Positions 1 through 5,320 of a stretch of DNA of 5,776 bases are shown here, piece by piece. A program made the translations under genes and the position numbers. This DNA is from an uncultured Myxococcales bacterium (GTDB lineage Bacteria; Myxococcota_A; Bradymonadia; UBA7976; UBA1532), in NCBI GenBank assembly GCA_937896275.1, contig CALBMW010001137.1, forward strand, positions 1-5,776, read 5' to 3'. Every line of letters begins with the position of its first letter. Position 1 is the first letter of the stretch. The notes under the pieces are model-generated. The model saw only the letters and a list, made by a program, of their open reading frames with translations. It ran no database searches and was not told where the DNA came from.

Positions 1-2
1 CA

Positions 3-194
3 CCCACCCGCGAGGCGGTCGCCCACGGTTCCGCTCTCGCGACGGCCACGTCCGACACCGACGCCGACGACCTTGCCCCCAATGGGGCACCTGGCCATAC
101 TCCGCGCCAGGGAGGGGCAATCGAATCGCTCAGGGGCGATCGGGGGTCCGCGGTTTGCGATCGACACGTGCGCTCTTGGTCGGGCTCTGCCTGA
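3..194 (+). CDS. possible C-terminal tail of an upstream gene (doubtful)
   Basis: This frame is open from the left edge to a TGA at 192-194. Its first 26 or so codons (to about base 80) are rich in G/C at third positions and read like an Ala/Asp/Thr-rich, probably disordered tail (for example ALATATSDTDADDLAPN). After about base 81 the third-position bias falls and the composition looks less like coding sequence. It would overlap the next gene by 40 bases, which is unusually long. No domain is recognisable. The stretch could equally be untranslated leader, or the start of a divergent minus-strand gene. Treat it as a hint only. Confidence 0.2.
   Translation, partial: PTREAVAHGSALATATSDTDADDLAPNGAPGHTPRQGGAIESLRGDRGSAVCDRHVRSWSGSA
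73..120 (+). promoter_or_regulatory. overlapping inverted repeats with mutually exclusive pairings
   Basis: TTGCCCC at 73-79 can pair over 7 bp with GGGGCAA at 114-120. Alternatively its last 6 bases (74-79) can pair with GGGGCA at 84-89 around a CAAT loop. Between them, CCTGGC (90-95) can pair with GCCAGG (106-111). One element therefore has two competing partners, and the distal partner contains an SD-like GGAGGGG run (111-117). No T-tract follows, so a classic intrinsic terminator is unlikely. It lies 35 bases before the first paralogue's start and could be a leader structure or chance pairing in GC-rich DNA. Confidence 0.25.
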
Positions 195-952
195 TCGCCG
201 GCTTCCTCACGACATGGACGTGGACCCGTGCGCACGCGCCGCCGCCGCCGCCCACGCCGCCCAAGAGTGAGATCATTCGGCGCGACGCTCGCTTCGAGTT
301 CGTCGAGCCGTTGCAGGACTGCCTGGTGCGCGAGCCGCCGGCCGCGCCCTTCCGAGGCGCGCAGGAGCGGCTGGCGCACCTGATCGCGGCCGCCGTGGCC
401 GACGGCACGGCGACGCGCATCGCCGTGCGCCTGCGCGATCTGGAGGGCGGCCCGGCGCTGCAGGCCGGATCGGACGAGGCCTTCCTCACAGGGACCTTGT
501 GGGCGGTCCCGGCGCTGCTGGCCTGGCTGCTGGACTCGGAGCGTCGCCCGATGCTCGGCGCCGAGGAGGCGCGCGGCGAGGCGCCCTGGCCGAACGCCGA
601 GTTGCTTCCCTGGAACGGCCTCGGCGCGGGCGGGACGCTGGCGTCGACCGTCGATCCGTCGGTGATCGAGGCGGTGGTGCGTGGCCTGCGGTGGGGCGAC
701 GTGGAGCGGGTGCGCGTCGAGACCCTGGCCCGCGCCCTCGAGGCGCTCTACAACGCCACGCTCCTGGGGCGCTCGACGTCGAACCAGGTTCTGCTCCGAC
801 TGGCGCGCCTGGCTCGGGCCGGCCTGGCCGAAGGGCTCCCCGCCAGCCAGGCCTTCCCGCACCTGTCCGCGCTGGAGGCCGCCGCGCCGCGGGAGGGTGG
901 CGGCTTCTTGGCCCACGACTGCGGCATCGTGGTGCGCCCCGGCCACGCGTAA
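155..952 (+). CDS. inactive class A beta-lactamase-fold paralogue, membrane anchored, truncated by TAA
   Basis: This 265-residue product starts at TTG, chosen because GGGGG (142-146) precedes it by 8 nt and it gives a short basic segment before a hydrophobic anchor (about residues 6-21). A Pro-rich linker (29-36, from a GCC/CCG repeat at 238-252) and a globular domain follow. The domain is paralogous to the protein at 1059-2075. Shared blocks are PLxDCLxR (52-59), RDLExG (94-99), YNATLL against FDATFL (199-204), LARAGLAEGLP (219-229) and HDCG (254-257). Where the paralogue has its catalytic Ser and Lys (PASLVKIP), this protein has TGTLWAVP, putting Thr114 and Ala117 at those positions. No SDN or K-x-G motif is visible. 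It is therefore predicted to be a non-hydrolytic envelope protein that may bind a ligand or partner. Its stop interrupts conserved sequence (see 953-1066). Fold assignment rests on the paralogue; function is unknown. Confidence 0.72.
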   Translation: MRSTRALLVGLCLIAGFLTTWTWTRAHAPPPPPTPPKSEIIRRDARFEFVEPLQDCLVREPPAAPFRGAQERLAHLIAAAVADGTATRIAVRLRDLEGGPALQAGSDEAFLTGTLWAVPALLAWLLDSERRPMLGAEEARGEAPWPNAELLPWNGLGAGGTLASTVDPSVIEAVVRGLRWGDVERVRVETLARALEALYNATLLGRSTSNQVLLRLARLARAGLAEGLPASQAFPHLSALEAAAPREGGGFLAHDCGIVVRPGHA

Positions 953-1066
953 CTGCTGTGCGTGATGAGCCAGGGCCCTGCGGCCGAGCCGCTGCGGTCC
1001 CTGCTCGCGGCGTTGTCCAGGACCACGTGGGAGACCCTGACCGGCGCGGGAGGCGACAGTGGCTGA
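953..1066 (+). pseudogene. detached C-terminal remnant of the preceding paralogue
   Basis: Directly after the TAA at 950-952, the same frame stays open for 37 codons to TGA at 1064-1066. It begins LLCVMSQG, matching VLCVMTRG of the downstream paralogue. In an ungapped alignment from HDCG, the TAA falls exactly on the paralogue's Tyr303. The paralogue has 35 residues after that Tyr, close to the 37 here. This segment would supply the last beta strand and C-terminal helix of the fold. With it, the ancestral gene would be 303 codons plus stop, ending 8 bases inside the next gene, a typical operon overlap. The best reading is one TAC/TAT to TAA change. A sequencing error or stop readthrough is less likely but possible. 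Confidence 0.7.
1048..1053 (+). promoter_or_regulatory. Shine-Dalgarno site fixing the GTG start of the second paralogue
   Basis: GGGAGG lies 5 nt before GTG at 1059-1061 and supports this start over later ones. The site lies inside the ancestral coding region of the first paralogue. Early termination at 950 would remove ribosomes from it and could weaken any translational coupling. Confidence 0.6.
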
Positions 1067-2075
1067 TCGCCGCGGCCTCGCCGTCACCGTGGCCCTCGCC
1101 CTCACGGCCTTCGCGGTCGGCGCCTGGGGCGGCGCGCGCCTCACGGTCCACAGCACCTTCGCCGAGGTGCCGGCTCACCCCATTCCGCCCAGCCTCCTGG
1201 TGCGCGATCGGAGCCTGGAGCAGGCGGCGCCGCTGCTGGACTGTCTGTTGCGCGATCCGGCCCGAGAGGTGCGCCTCGCCCTCATCCGAAGCGCAGTGCT
1301 CGACCTCTTCGAGCGCCAGCGCGCGGCCGGGGCCCTCGAGATCGGCTCGGTCTACTTCCGCGACCTCGAGGCCGGCGTCGAGTTCGGCATCGACGACGAG
1401 CAGAGCTTCGTTCCCGCGAGCCTCGTCAAGATCCCGCTGCTCATGGCGGCGCTGGTGGTCGAGGAGAGCAACCCCGGCTACATGGACCGCCCCCTGGCCT
1501 ACCGCCCGCAGCCGGCGGAGCGCGACCGCCAGAGGCACCGGCCCAACGTCGACATGGTGCCGGGTGTCTCCTACTCGCTGTGGCGCTATGCCGAGGCGAT
1601 GATCGTGGAGTCCGACAACAACGCCACCAACGCGCTGGCTGACCTCTTCAGCCCGGATGACTTGGCCGAGGTCTTCGCGGCGCTGGGCACCGCGCGGCTG
1701 GCGGGGCACGACCTCGAGGCGCTCACCGCGCGGCAGATGGGCGGCCTGTTCCGCCTCTTGTTCGACGCGACCTTCCTGAGCGCGGAGATGTCCGAGCGCG
1801 TCCTCGCGCTGGGGGGCCGCTCGACCTTCCGCGAAGGCCTCGTGGCGGGCCTGCCGCGGCAGACCAAGGCCAGCCACAAGTTCGGGGAGTTCATTGGCGA
1901 GTTGGGCGGCAAGCTGGTCACTCAGCTGCACGACTGCGGTGTGATCTACGCGCCCAAGGGCCCCTACGTGCTGTGTGTGATGACCCGCGGCGACGACATC
2001 GCGACGCTCTCGAAGGTGGTCGCCGAGGTCTCGCGCATCGTCTACGACGGCCTCGATGAGGCCCGACGGCCCTGA
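1059..2075 (+). CDS. membrane-anchored serine hydrolase of class A beta-lactamase fold
   Basis: The product has 338 residues. MADRR is followed by a hydrophobic segment (about 7-25), giving a signal anchor or signal peptide and a periplasmic domain. Catalytic motifs of the penicillin-recognising serine enzymes appear in order: S121-L-V-K124 (SxxK) in FVPASLVKIPLLMAAL, S185-D-N187 (SDN), and K274-F-G276 at the usual K-T/S-G position. It ends with LHDCGVIYAPKGPYVLCVMTRG-like strands (from residue 290) and a final helix. The overall pattern fits the Beta-lactamase2/PenP-type family. No clear ExxLN omega-loop motif carrying the class A general base is visible, so strong beta-lactamase activity is not assured; a peptidoglycan peptidase or esterase is possible. 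Cys62, Cys293 and Cys306 have counterparts in the upstream twin. The GTG start has a good SD. It follows the twin in tandem and precedes a lipoprotein by 57 bp, probably in one operon. Fold is confident; substrate is unknown. Confidence 0.87.
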   Translation: MADRRGLAVTVALALTAFAVGAWGGARLTVHSTFAEVPAHPIPPSLLVRDRSLEQAAPLLDCLLRDPAREVRLALIRSAVLDLFERQRAAGALEIGSVYFRDLEAGVEFGIDDEQSFVPASLVKIPLLMAALVVEESNPGYMDRPLAYRPQPAERDRQRHRPNVDMVPGVSYSLWRYAEAMIVESDNNATNALADLFSPDDLAEVFAALGTARLAGHDLEALTARQMGGLFRLLFDATFLSAEMSERVLALGGRSTFREGLVAGLPRQTKASHKFGEFIGELGGKLVTQLHDCGVIYAPKGPYVLCVMTRGDDIATLSKVVAEVSRIVYDGLDEARRP

Positions 2076-2119
2076 CGCTTGCGCGGGCGTGCCGATCGTG
2101 GTCCAAGGTGCGAAACCTC

Positions 2120-2124
2120 GGAGG
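2120..2124 (+). promoter_or_regulatory. Shine-Dalgarno site for the lipoprotein gene
   Basis: GGAGG lies 8 nt before ATG at 2133. Together with the signal peptide that begins there, it rules out the in-frame upstream start at 2079, which would add 18 Arg-rich residues ahead of the signal sequence. Confidence 0.6.
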
Positions 2125-2132
2125 ACTCGACC

Positions 2133-2594
2133 ATGCGCTTTCTCACGGCGTCCCTCTTGATCCTGGCGGCGGCGATCGCTCTGCCGGCCTGCGGCGACAA
2201 GAAGTCGGGCGACACGGCGGCCGCCAAACCCGAGGTCAAGTGGCCCGCGGCCCCGGAAAACGGCGCCCCCGTCGCGATCGAGTTCGTGGCCATGGAGGGT
2301 GAGGGCGAGCGCCGGAAGGCGACGTTCACCGTCTTCAACTTCGCCGACGTGCCGGTGACGCGCTTCGTGGCCGAGCTGGAGTACCGCGACGCTTCGGGCA
2401 AGGTGCTCAAGACCTTCCCCCACACGCAGATCGAGTTCTTCGACAAGAAGTCGACCGGCGACATGACGGCCGGCTTCTTCATGCCGCCCGAGACCACCAA
2501 GGTCACCGCCGTGGTGCGCCTGGTCCAGCTCGGCGGCGGCAAGCCCGAGTGGAAGGCCGCCCCCGCCCCGGCCGCCGCACCCGACGCGCCCTGA
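2133..2594 (+). CDS. small lipoprotein with an Ig-like/FxLYD-like domain
   Basis: The product has 153 residues. MRFLTASLLILAAAIALPAC is a classic lipoprotein signal: an Arg, a hydrophobic core, and lipobox L-P-A-C with Cys20 as the predicted lipidated residue. The mature N-terminus is GDKKSGD; lack of Asp at +2 favours outer-membrane sorting under the E. coli rule, which may not hold here. After a linker, residues about 46-140 alternate as beta strands (ATFTVFNFADVPVTRFVAEL, then YRDASGKVLKTF). This pattern of tonic strands, 'D-A-S-G-K-V-L' turn and F-x-P-P-E-T segment resembles small extracellular beta-sandwich domains of the FxLYD/DUF3426 type, by eye only. The tail (about 140-153) is Ala/Pro-rich. 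It sits 57 bp after the serine hydrolase, and its stop lies 15 bp from the convergent gene's stop. Function is unknown; a structural or partner-binding envelope role is inferred. Confidence 0.8.
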   Translation: MRFLTASLLILAAAIALPACGDKKSGDTAAAKPEVKWPAAPENGAPVAIEFVAMEGEGERRKATFTVFNFADVPVTRFVAELEYRDASGKVLKTFPHTQIEFFDKKSTGDMTAGFFMPPETTKVTAVVRLVQLGGGKPEWKAAPAPAAAPDAP

Positions 2595-2609
2595 TCCCTT
2601 CGGGACCGC

Positions 2610-3128
2610 TCACTCGCTGACGTCCGCCTCCGCCTCGCGGCGAGCCTCTTCGTAGGCGCGCAGCGACGTCCGCAGGCGGTCGGTCTCCCTCGTGAGGCGA
2701 TCGCGCGCGGCGTTGACCTCGGGATCGGCGCGCCCGGCCACCCCTGCGAGGTGCTCGAAGGCGGCCTGCACCTGCTCCATGGCGTCGGACAGGCGGGCGT
2801 CCACGTCGCGCAGCGCGTCGCCGAGGGGCGCGTTGTCACCGTCGGCGAGCAGCGCCGTCAGCTCGGCGCGCGCGTCGGCCAGATCGACCATCGACGCCAG
2901 CAGGCCGTCGACCTGACTCAACAGGGACTGACCATAGGTCGCCCCGCGCTTGACCAGCAGGCGCGCCAGGCTGCGGCGGATCTCCAAGGCGCGCGCCAGG
3001 GGCGGGCAGTCGACGGCCGCCAGCCGCCATCGCGGCGAGATCCGCGTCCAGGGGTGCCCCCGAAACGCGCGGAAGGCGCCGTAGCCGAGCGCCGCCATGA
3101 ACAGCAGGATGATCAGTCGAACCAGCAC
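2610..3128 (-). CDS. small membrane-anchored helical protein of unknown function
   Basis: The product has 172 residues from GTG (3128-3126). This start lies 4 nt after the upstream SPFH stop, with GAGCGG 7 nt before it. An ATG at 3170 would add 14 residues and overlap the SPFH gene by 38 bp, and is less likely. Residues about 3-19 (VRLIILLFMAALGYGAF) form one membrane segment. The rest, from about residue 42, is almost entirely amphipathic and charged helix with few breaks (around GDN at 97-99 and GRADP at 132-136), consistent with a helical bundle or coiled coil. There are no catalytic motifs. I do not recognise the family. Its place as last gene of a tightly spaced run with two SPFH genes suggests an accessory or adaptor of the SPFH complex (inference). 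Confidence 0.75.
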   Translation of the reverse strand: MLVRLIILLFMAALGYGAFRAFRGHPWTRISPRWRLAAVDCPPLARALEIRRSLARLLVKRGATYGQSLLSQVDGLLASMVDLADARAELTALLADGDNAPLGDALRDVDARLSDAMEQVQAAFEHLAGVAGRADPEVNAARDRLTRETDRLRTSLRAYEEARREAEADVSE

Positions 3129-3132
3129 GCGG

Positions 3133-4158
3133 TCACCGCTCGTCGGACAGGAAGAAGCGGCGCCAGGCACCCATCGACGCGAACCGGTGCAGGAACTCCG
3201 GGTTGCTCGAGTTGAGCCGGATGCTGCCGAGCTTGAAGTTGCGCGCGGCCAGGATCGCGCTGTAGGTGCGGCCCGCCTTGGTGTTGAGGGACTCGGTCTT
3301 GAGCCGCTCGCCCAGCGCGCGGGCCTCGGCGATGGCGCGCTCGCCCTGCGCCACGCTCTTGTCGTAGTGGGCGTCGGCCTCGGCGCGGACGCGGCGCTCG
3401 TAGATCTGGGCCTCGGCCCGCACCGTGGCGGTCTTCACCTCCCACCCGTTGCGCAGATCGGCGATCGTCTTGTTCCACTCCTGCTCCTCGACGGCCACGT
3501 CCTTGTCGATGCCCTTCTTGACCGTGTCGGTCTCCATGCGCGCCTCGGACTCCTTCTCCTTGGCGCCGTCGAGCCGCGCCTGCACGCCAAGCTGCTGCTG
3601 GGCCTGCAGCCGACTCTCGTAGCCCGCCTCGAACCTGATCTGGCGGATGATGACGCCGTCCTGCCGCACCCGCACGTGGTACTGCGCGAGTTGGGCGTTG
3701 AGCGGCTCGACCGCCGACTTGGCGACGCGGATGCGGTCATCCGTGTTGAGGATGCTCTCGTTGTCGAGTTGGGCGAGGTGGACGCGCAGCAGGCCCTCGC
3801 AGACCGACTTGACCTTCACCTGCCACGTGTTGAGCAGGCCCTCCTGGCCGATCTTGTGGCCCGCGCCCTCGACGATCTCGTAGATGATGGTGATGTCGAG
3901 GAAGAACTGGTTGGTCTGGTTGTTCCGAATGGGGAACGCTTTGAAATCAAGGAATTGAACCTGCCGCGGCAGTCGATAGAAGGACTGGAAGAAGGGCAGG
4001 TCGAGGTGGCGTCCCTGGCTGAAGTCCTCGTCGTCGATGCCCCCGAAGACCGCTTTGCGCACGCCGATCTCGTCGGGCGCGATGTAGGTCGTGGTGCACA
4101 TCGGGATGAAGATCATGGCCAGGAAGAGGGCGCTGCAGATCTGAATCGCCTTGATCAT
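3133..4158 (-). CDS. SPFH/band-7 (stomatin/prohibitin-like) protein 2
   Basis: The product has 341 residues. A hydrophobic N-terminus (about 4-21) is followed by YIAPDEIGVRKAVFGG, the usual opening of an SPFH domain (about 25-185), with GRHLDLPFFQ (49-58) and FFLDITIIYEI (85-95). A long charged coiled coil follows (about 185-290, e.g. RAEAQIYERRVRAEADAHYD). A distinct C-terminal block (about 292-337: YSAILAARNF, LNSSNPEFL, GAWRRFFL) is not seen in the sister protein. SPFH proteins form large rings or cages that organise membranes or regulate membrane proteases; no FtsH or NfeD gene is in view. Cys21, after a hydrophobic stretch, could be a lipidation site, but IPMC is a poor lipobox. The start overlaps the upstream stop as TGATG, with GGAGG (4166-4170) 7 nt before ATG, so translation is probably coupled. 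The SPFH family call is strong; the cellular role is unknown. Confidence 0.9.
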   Translation of the reverse strand: MIKAIQICSALFLAMIFIPMCTTTYIAPDEIGVRKAVFGGIDDEDFSQGRHLDLPFFQSFYRLPRQVQFLDFKAFPIRNNQTNQFFLDITIIYEIVEGAGHKIGQEGLLNTWQVKVKSVCEGLLRVHLAQLDNESILNTDDRIRVAKSAVEPLNAQLAQYHVRVRQDGVIIRQIRFEAGYESRLQAQQQLGVQARLDGAKEKESEARMETDTVKKGIDKDVAVEEQEWNKTIADLRNGWEVKTATVRAEAQIYERRVRAEADAHYDKSVAQGERAIAEARALGERLKTESLNTKAGRTYSAILAARNFKLGSIRLNSSNPEFLHRFASMGAWRRFFLSDER

Positions 4159-5249
4159 CAGTTGTCCTCCGGCGGCACGCTGATGTGGCGAATGTCGATG
4201 GGCTGGCTGGCGCGCGCGTAGGGCACAGCCTCGATGTTGGCGATCTGGGGCATGACGACCTCGGCGATGACGCGGTCGAGCATGCCGGGCCCGGCGGCGC
4301 CGACCGCCTCGATCTCGGCCCGAACGCCCTGGGCGCGCTCCGTGGCCGAGTTGGCGATGCCATCCGCCTGCGTCAGCTTCTCGGCGCGCTCGGCGTCCGC
4401 CGCGGCGCGTCGCTCGATGGAGTAGGTGTCGGCGGCCGTGCGGGTCTCGATGAACTGGGCCTCGGCCTGCTTGAGCTGGGCCTCGAGCCGGGCCTTCTCG
4501 GATTGCAGCTCGGCGTTCTTCGTCTGCCGCACGTTCTGGACGAGGCGGTCGCGCTGCTTCACGAGGCGCTCGCGCTCACGCTCCTGCACGCGGACCTCCT
4601 GCTGCGAGGTCTGGCGGTCGTTGATCGCGGTCTCGACCTTCTCGTCGAAGCGCGGTCGGGGCGTCTTGATGAGCGTCACCTGAATCCCGGTCGCGTTGAG
4701 GCGCTCGTTGAGCCGCTGGGTGGCCTGGATGGTGGCCGTCTGGTAGCTGCTGGGATCGGCCGCCTCGTGGAAGGTGTAGCGGCCGAACTCGTCGCGCAGC
4801 ACCTCGCGCGCGTTGACGCGGACCGCCTCTTTGTAGCCCTCACCGTCGCCGTGCTTCGCCAGGACGATGTTGACCATGGTGCCGATGAGCTGGAAGTGGA
4901 TCTCGAGCTCGTCGAACCAGAACTCGCTGCCGTCCTTGGCGCGCACGGTCAGCTTGGGCGCCCGGTTGGCGGTGATCTTGTTCTCGTCGTCCAAGTCCAT
5001 GGTGAGCACCTGAGGCTCGACGTTGACCCGCACCACGCGCTGGAAGAAGGGCAGGAAGGTCAGCGTGCCCTGGTCGGTCACGACCTCCTCTCCGCCGGTG
5101 AGCGTGCTGTAGATCACGGCCGCCTCGCCGGGCTGCACCTCGACCGCGCCGAGGCCGCCGCTCACCAGACCGATCAGCAGCGTGAGCATGGCCAGCGTGG
5201 GCAGGATGATGCGCATCCCCTGGCCGCGCAGGAACTCGATGATCTTCAT
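4158..5249 (-). CDS. SPFH/band-7 (stomatin/prohibitin-like) protein 1
   Basis: The product has 363 residues. A basic N-terminus (MKIIEFLRGQGMR) precedes a membrane segment (about 13-34). An SPFH domain (about 36-200) opens with VEVQPGEAAVIYSTLTGG and contains LPFFQ (66-70), matching LPFFQ in the next gene, so the two are paralogues. Later landmarks are FWFDELEIHFQL (110-121), REVLRDEFGRY (148-158) and RFDEKVETAINDRQTSQQEV (200-219), the usual junction into the coiled coil. That coil spans about 210-312 and is very rich in Arg, Glu, Gln and Ala. The tail is GAAGPGMLDRVIAEVVMP. Length and layout resemble HflK/prohibitin-type proteins, predicted to be anchored in the inner membrane with the SPFH domain outside. 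The ATG at 5249 was chosen because GGAGGG lies just upstream; a start at 5324 would put 25 basic, non-signal residues ahead. It probably forms mixed oligomers with protein 2. Confidence 0.9.
   Translation of the reverse strand: MKIIEFLRGQGMRIILPTLAMLTLLIGLVSGGLGAVEVQPGEAAVIYSTLTGGEEVVTDQGTLTFLPFFQRVVRVNVEPQVLTMDLDDENKITANRAPKLTVRAKDGSEFWFDELEIHFQLIGTMVNIVLAKHGDGEGYKEAVRVNAREVLRDEFGRYTFHEAADPSSYQTATIQATQRLNERLNATGIQVTLIKTPRPRFDEKVETAINDRQTSQQEVRVQERERERLVKQRDRLVQNVRQTKNAELQSEKARLEAQLKQAEAQFIETRTAADTYSIERRAAADAERAEKLTQADGIANSATERAQGVRAEIEAVGAAGPGMLDRVIAEVVMPQIANIEAVPYARASQPIDIRHISVPPEDN
4166..4170 (-). promoter_or_regulatory. Shine-Dalgarno site at the SPFH1/SPFH2 junction
   Basis: GGAGG on the minus strand lies within the last codons of SPFH protein 1, 7 nt before the ATG of SPFH protein 2. 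The stop and start share one base (TGATG, 4160-4156). This fits re-initiation or coupled translation and suggests the two subunits are made in a fixed ratio. Confidence 0.6.
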
Positions 5250-5252
5250 GGG

Positions 5253-5258
5253 CCCTCC
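5253..5258 (-). promoter_or_regulatory. Shine-Dalgarno site for SPFH protein 1
   Basis: GGAGGG on the minus strand lies 3 nt before ATG at 5249 (4 nt counting the GGAGG core). The spacing is slightly short, but it is the only SD-like site near the start that precedes the membrane anchor, and it decides this start. The 71 bp between this gene and the preceding TPR-like gene show no promoter I can recognise. Confidence 0.5.
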
Positions 5259-5320
5259 ATCGATGCGCGCGACGCGCGGGTTGAACTTGGGGTGGATCTC
5301 GGGCCGACGCGGGGCGCGCG

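Noticed and set aside
238..252. GCC trinucleotide repeat (five units)
   Set aside because: It lies in frame within the Pro-rich linker of the first paralogue and is explained by coding for consecutive Pro. It could be slippage-prone but there is no evidence of variation.
950..958. Programmed stop-codon readthrough at TAA
   Set aside because: UAA is usually the least leaky stop, and the downstream CUG context and surrounding sequence show no known recoding signal. A nonsense change explains the data more simply.
499..1602. Plus-strand open frame of 367 codons overlapping both paralogues in another frame
   Set aside because: It is Arg/Gly/Pro/Ser-rich frame-shadow sequence. The overlapping frames preserve paralogous motifs, so they are the real coding frames.
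486..2423. Minus-strand open frame of 645 codons antisense to both paralogues and the lipoprotein
   Set aside because: Long antisense frames are common in GC-rich coding DNA. It is rich in Arg/Gly/His/Pro with no domain, and it runs opposite genes with clear catalytic motifs, starts and SD sites.
2595..2605. Short TCCC/GGGA hairpin between the convergent genes as a terminator
   Set aside because: The stem is only 4 bp, the next pair is mismatched, and no T-tract follows on either strand. This is too weak to annotate as a terminator.
3097..4221. Plus-strand open frame of 374 codons antisense to SPFH protein 2
   Set aside because: It is a shadow of the SPFH2 gene with no recognisable domain; the opposite strand has strong SPFH motifs and a good SD.
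5265..5278. CGCGCG-A-CGCGCG palindrome between the TPR-like and SPFH1 genes
   Set aside because: Simple CG alternation is expected by chance at this GC content, and a one-base centre cannot form a full hairpin. There is no support for an operator.
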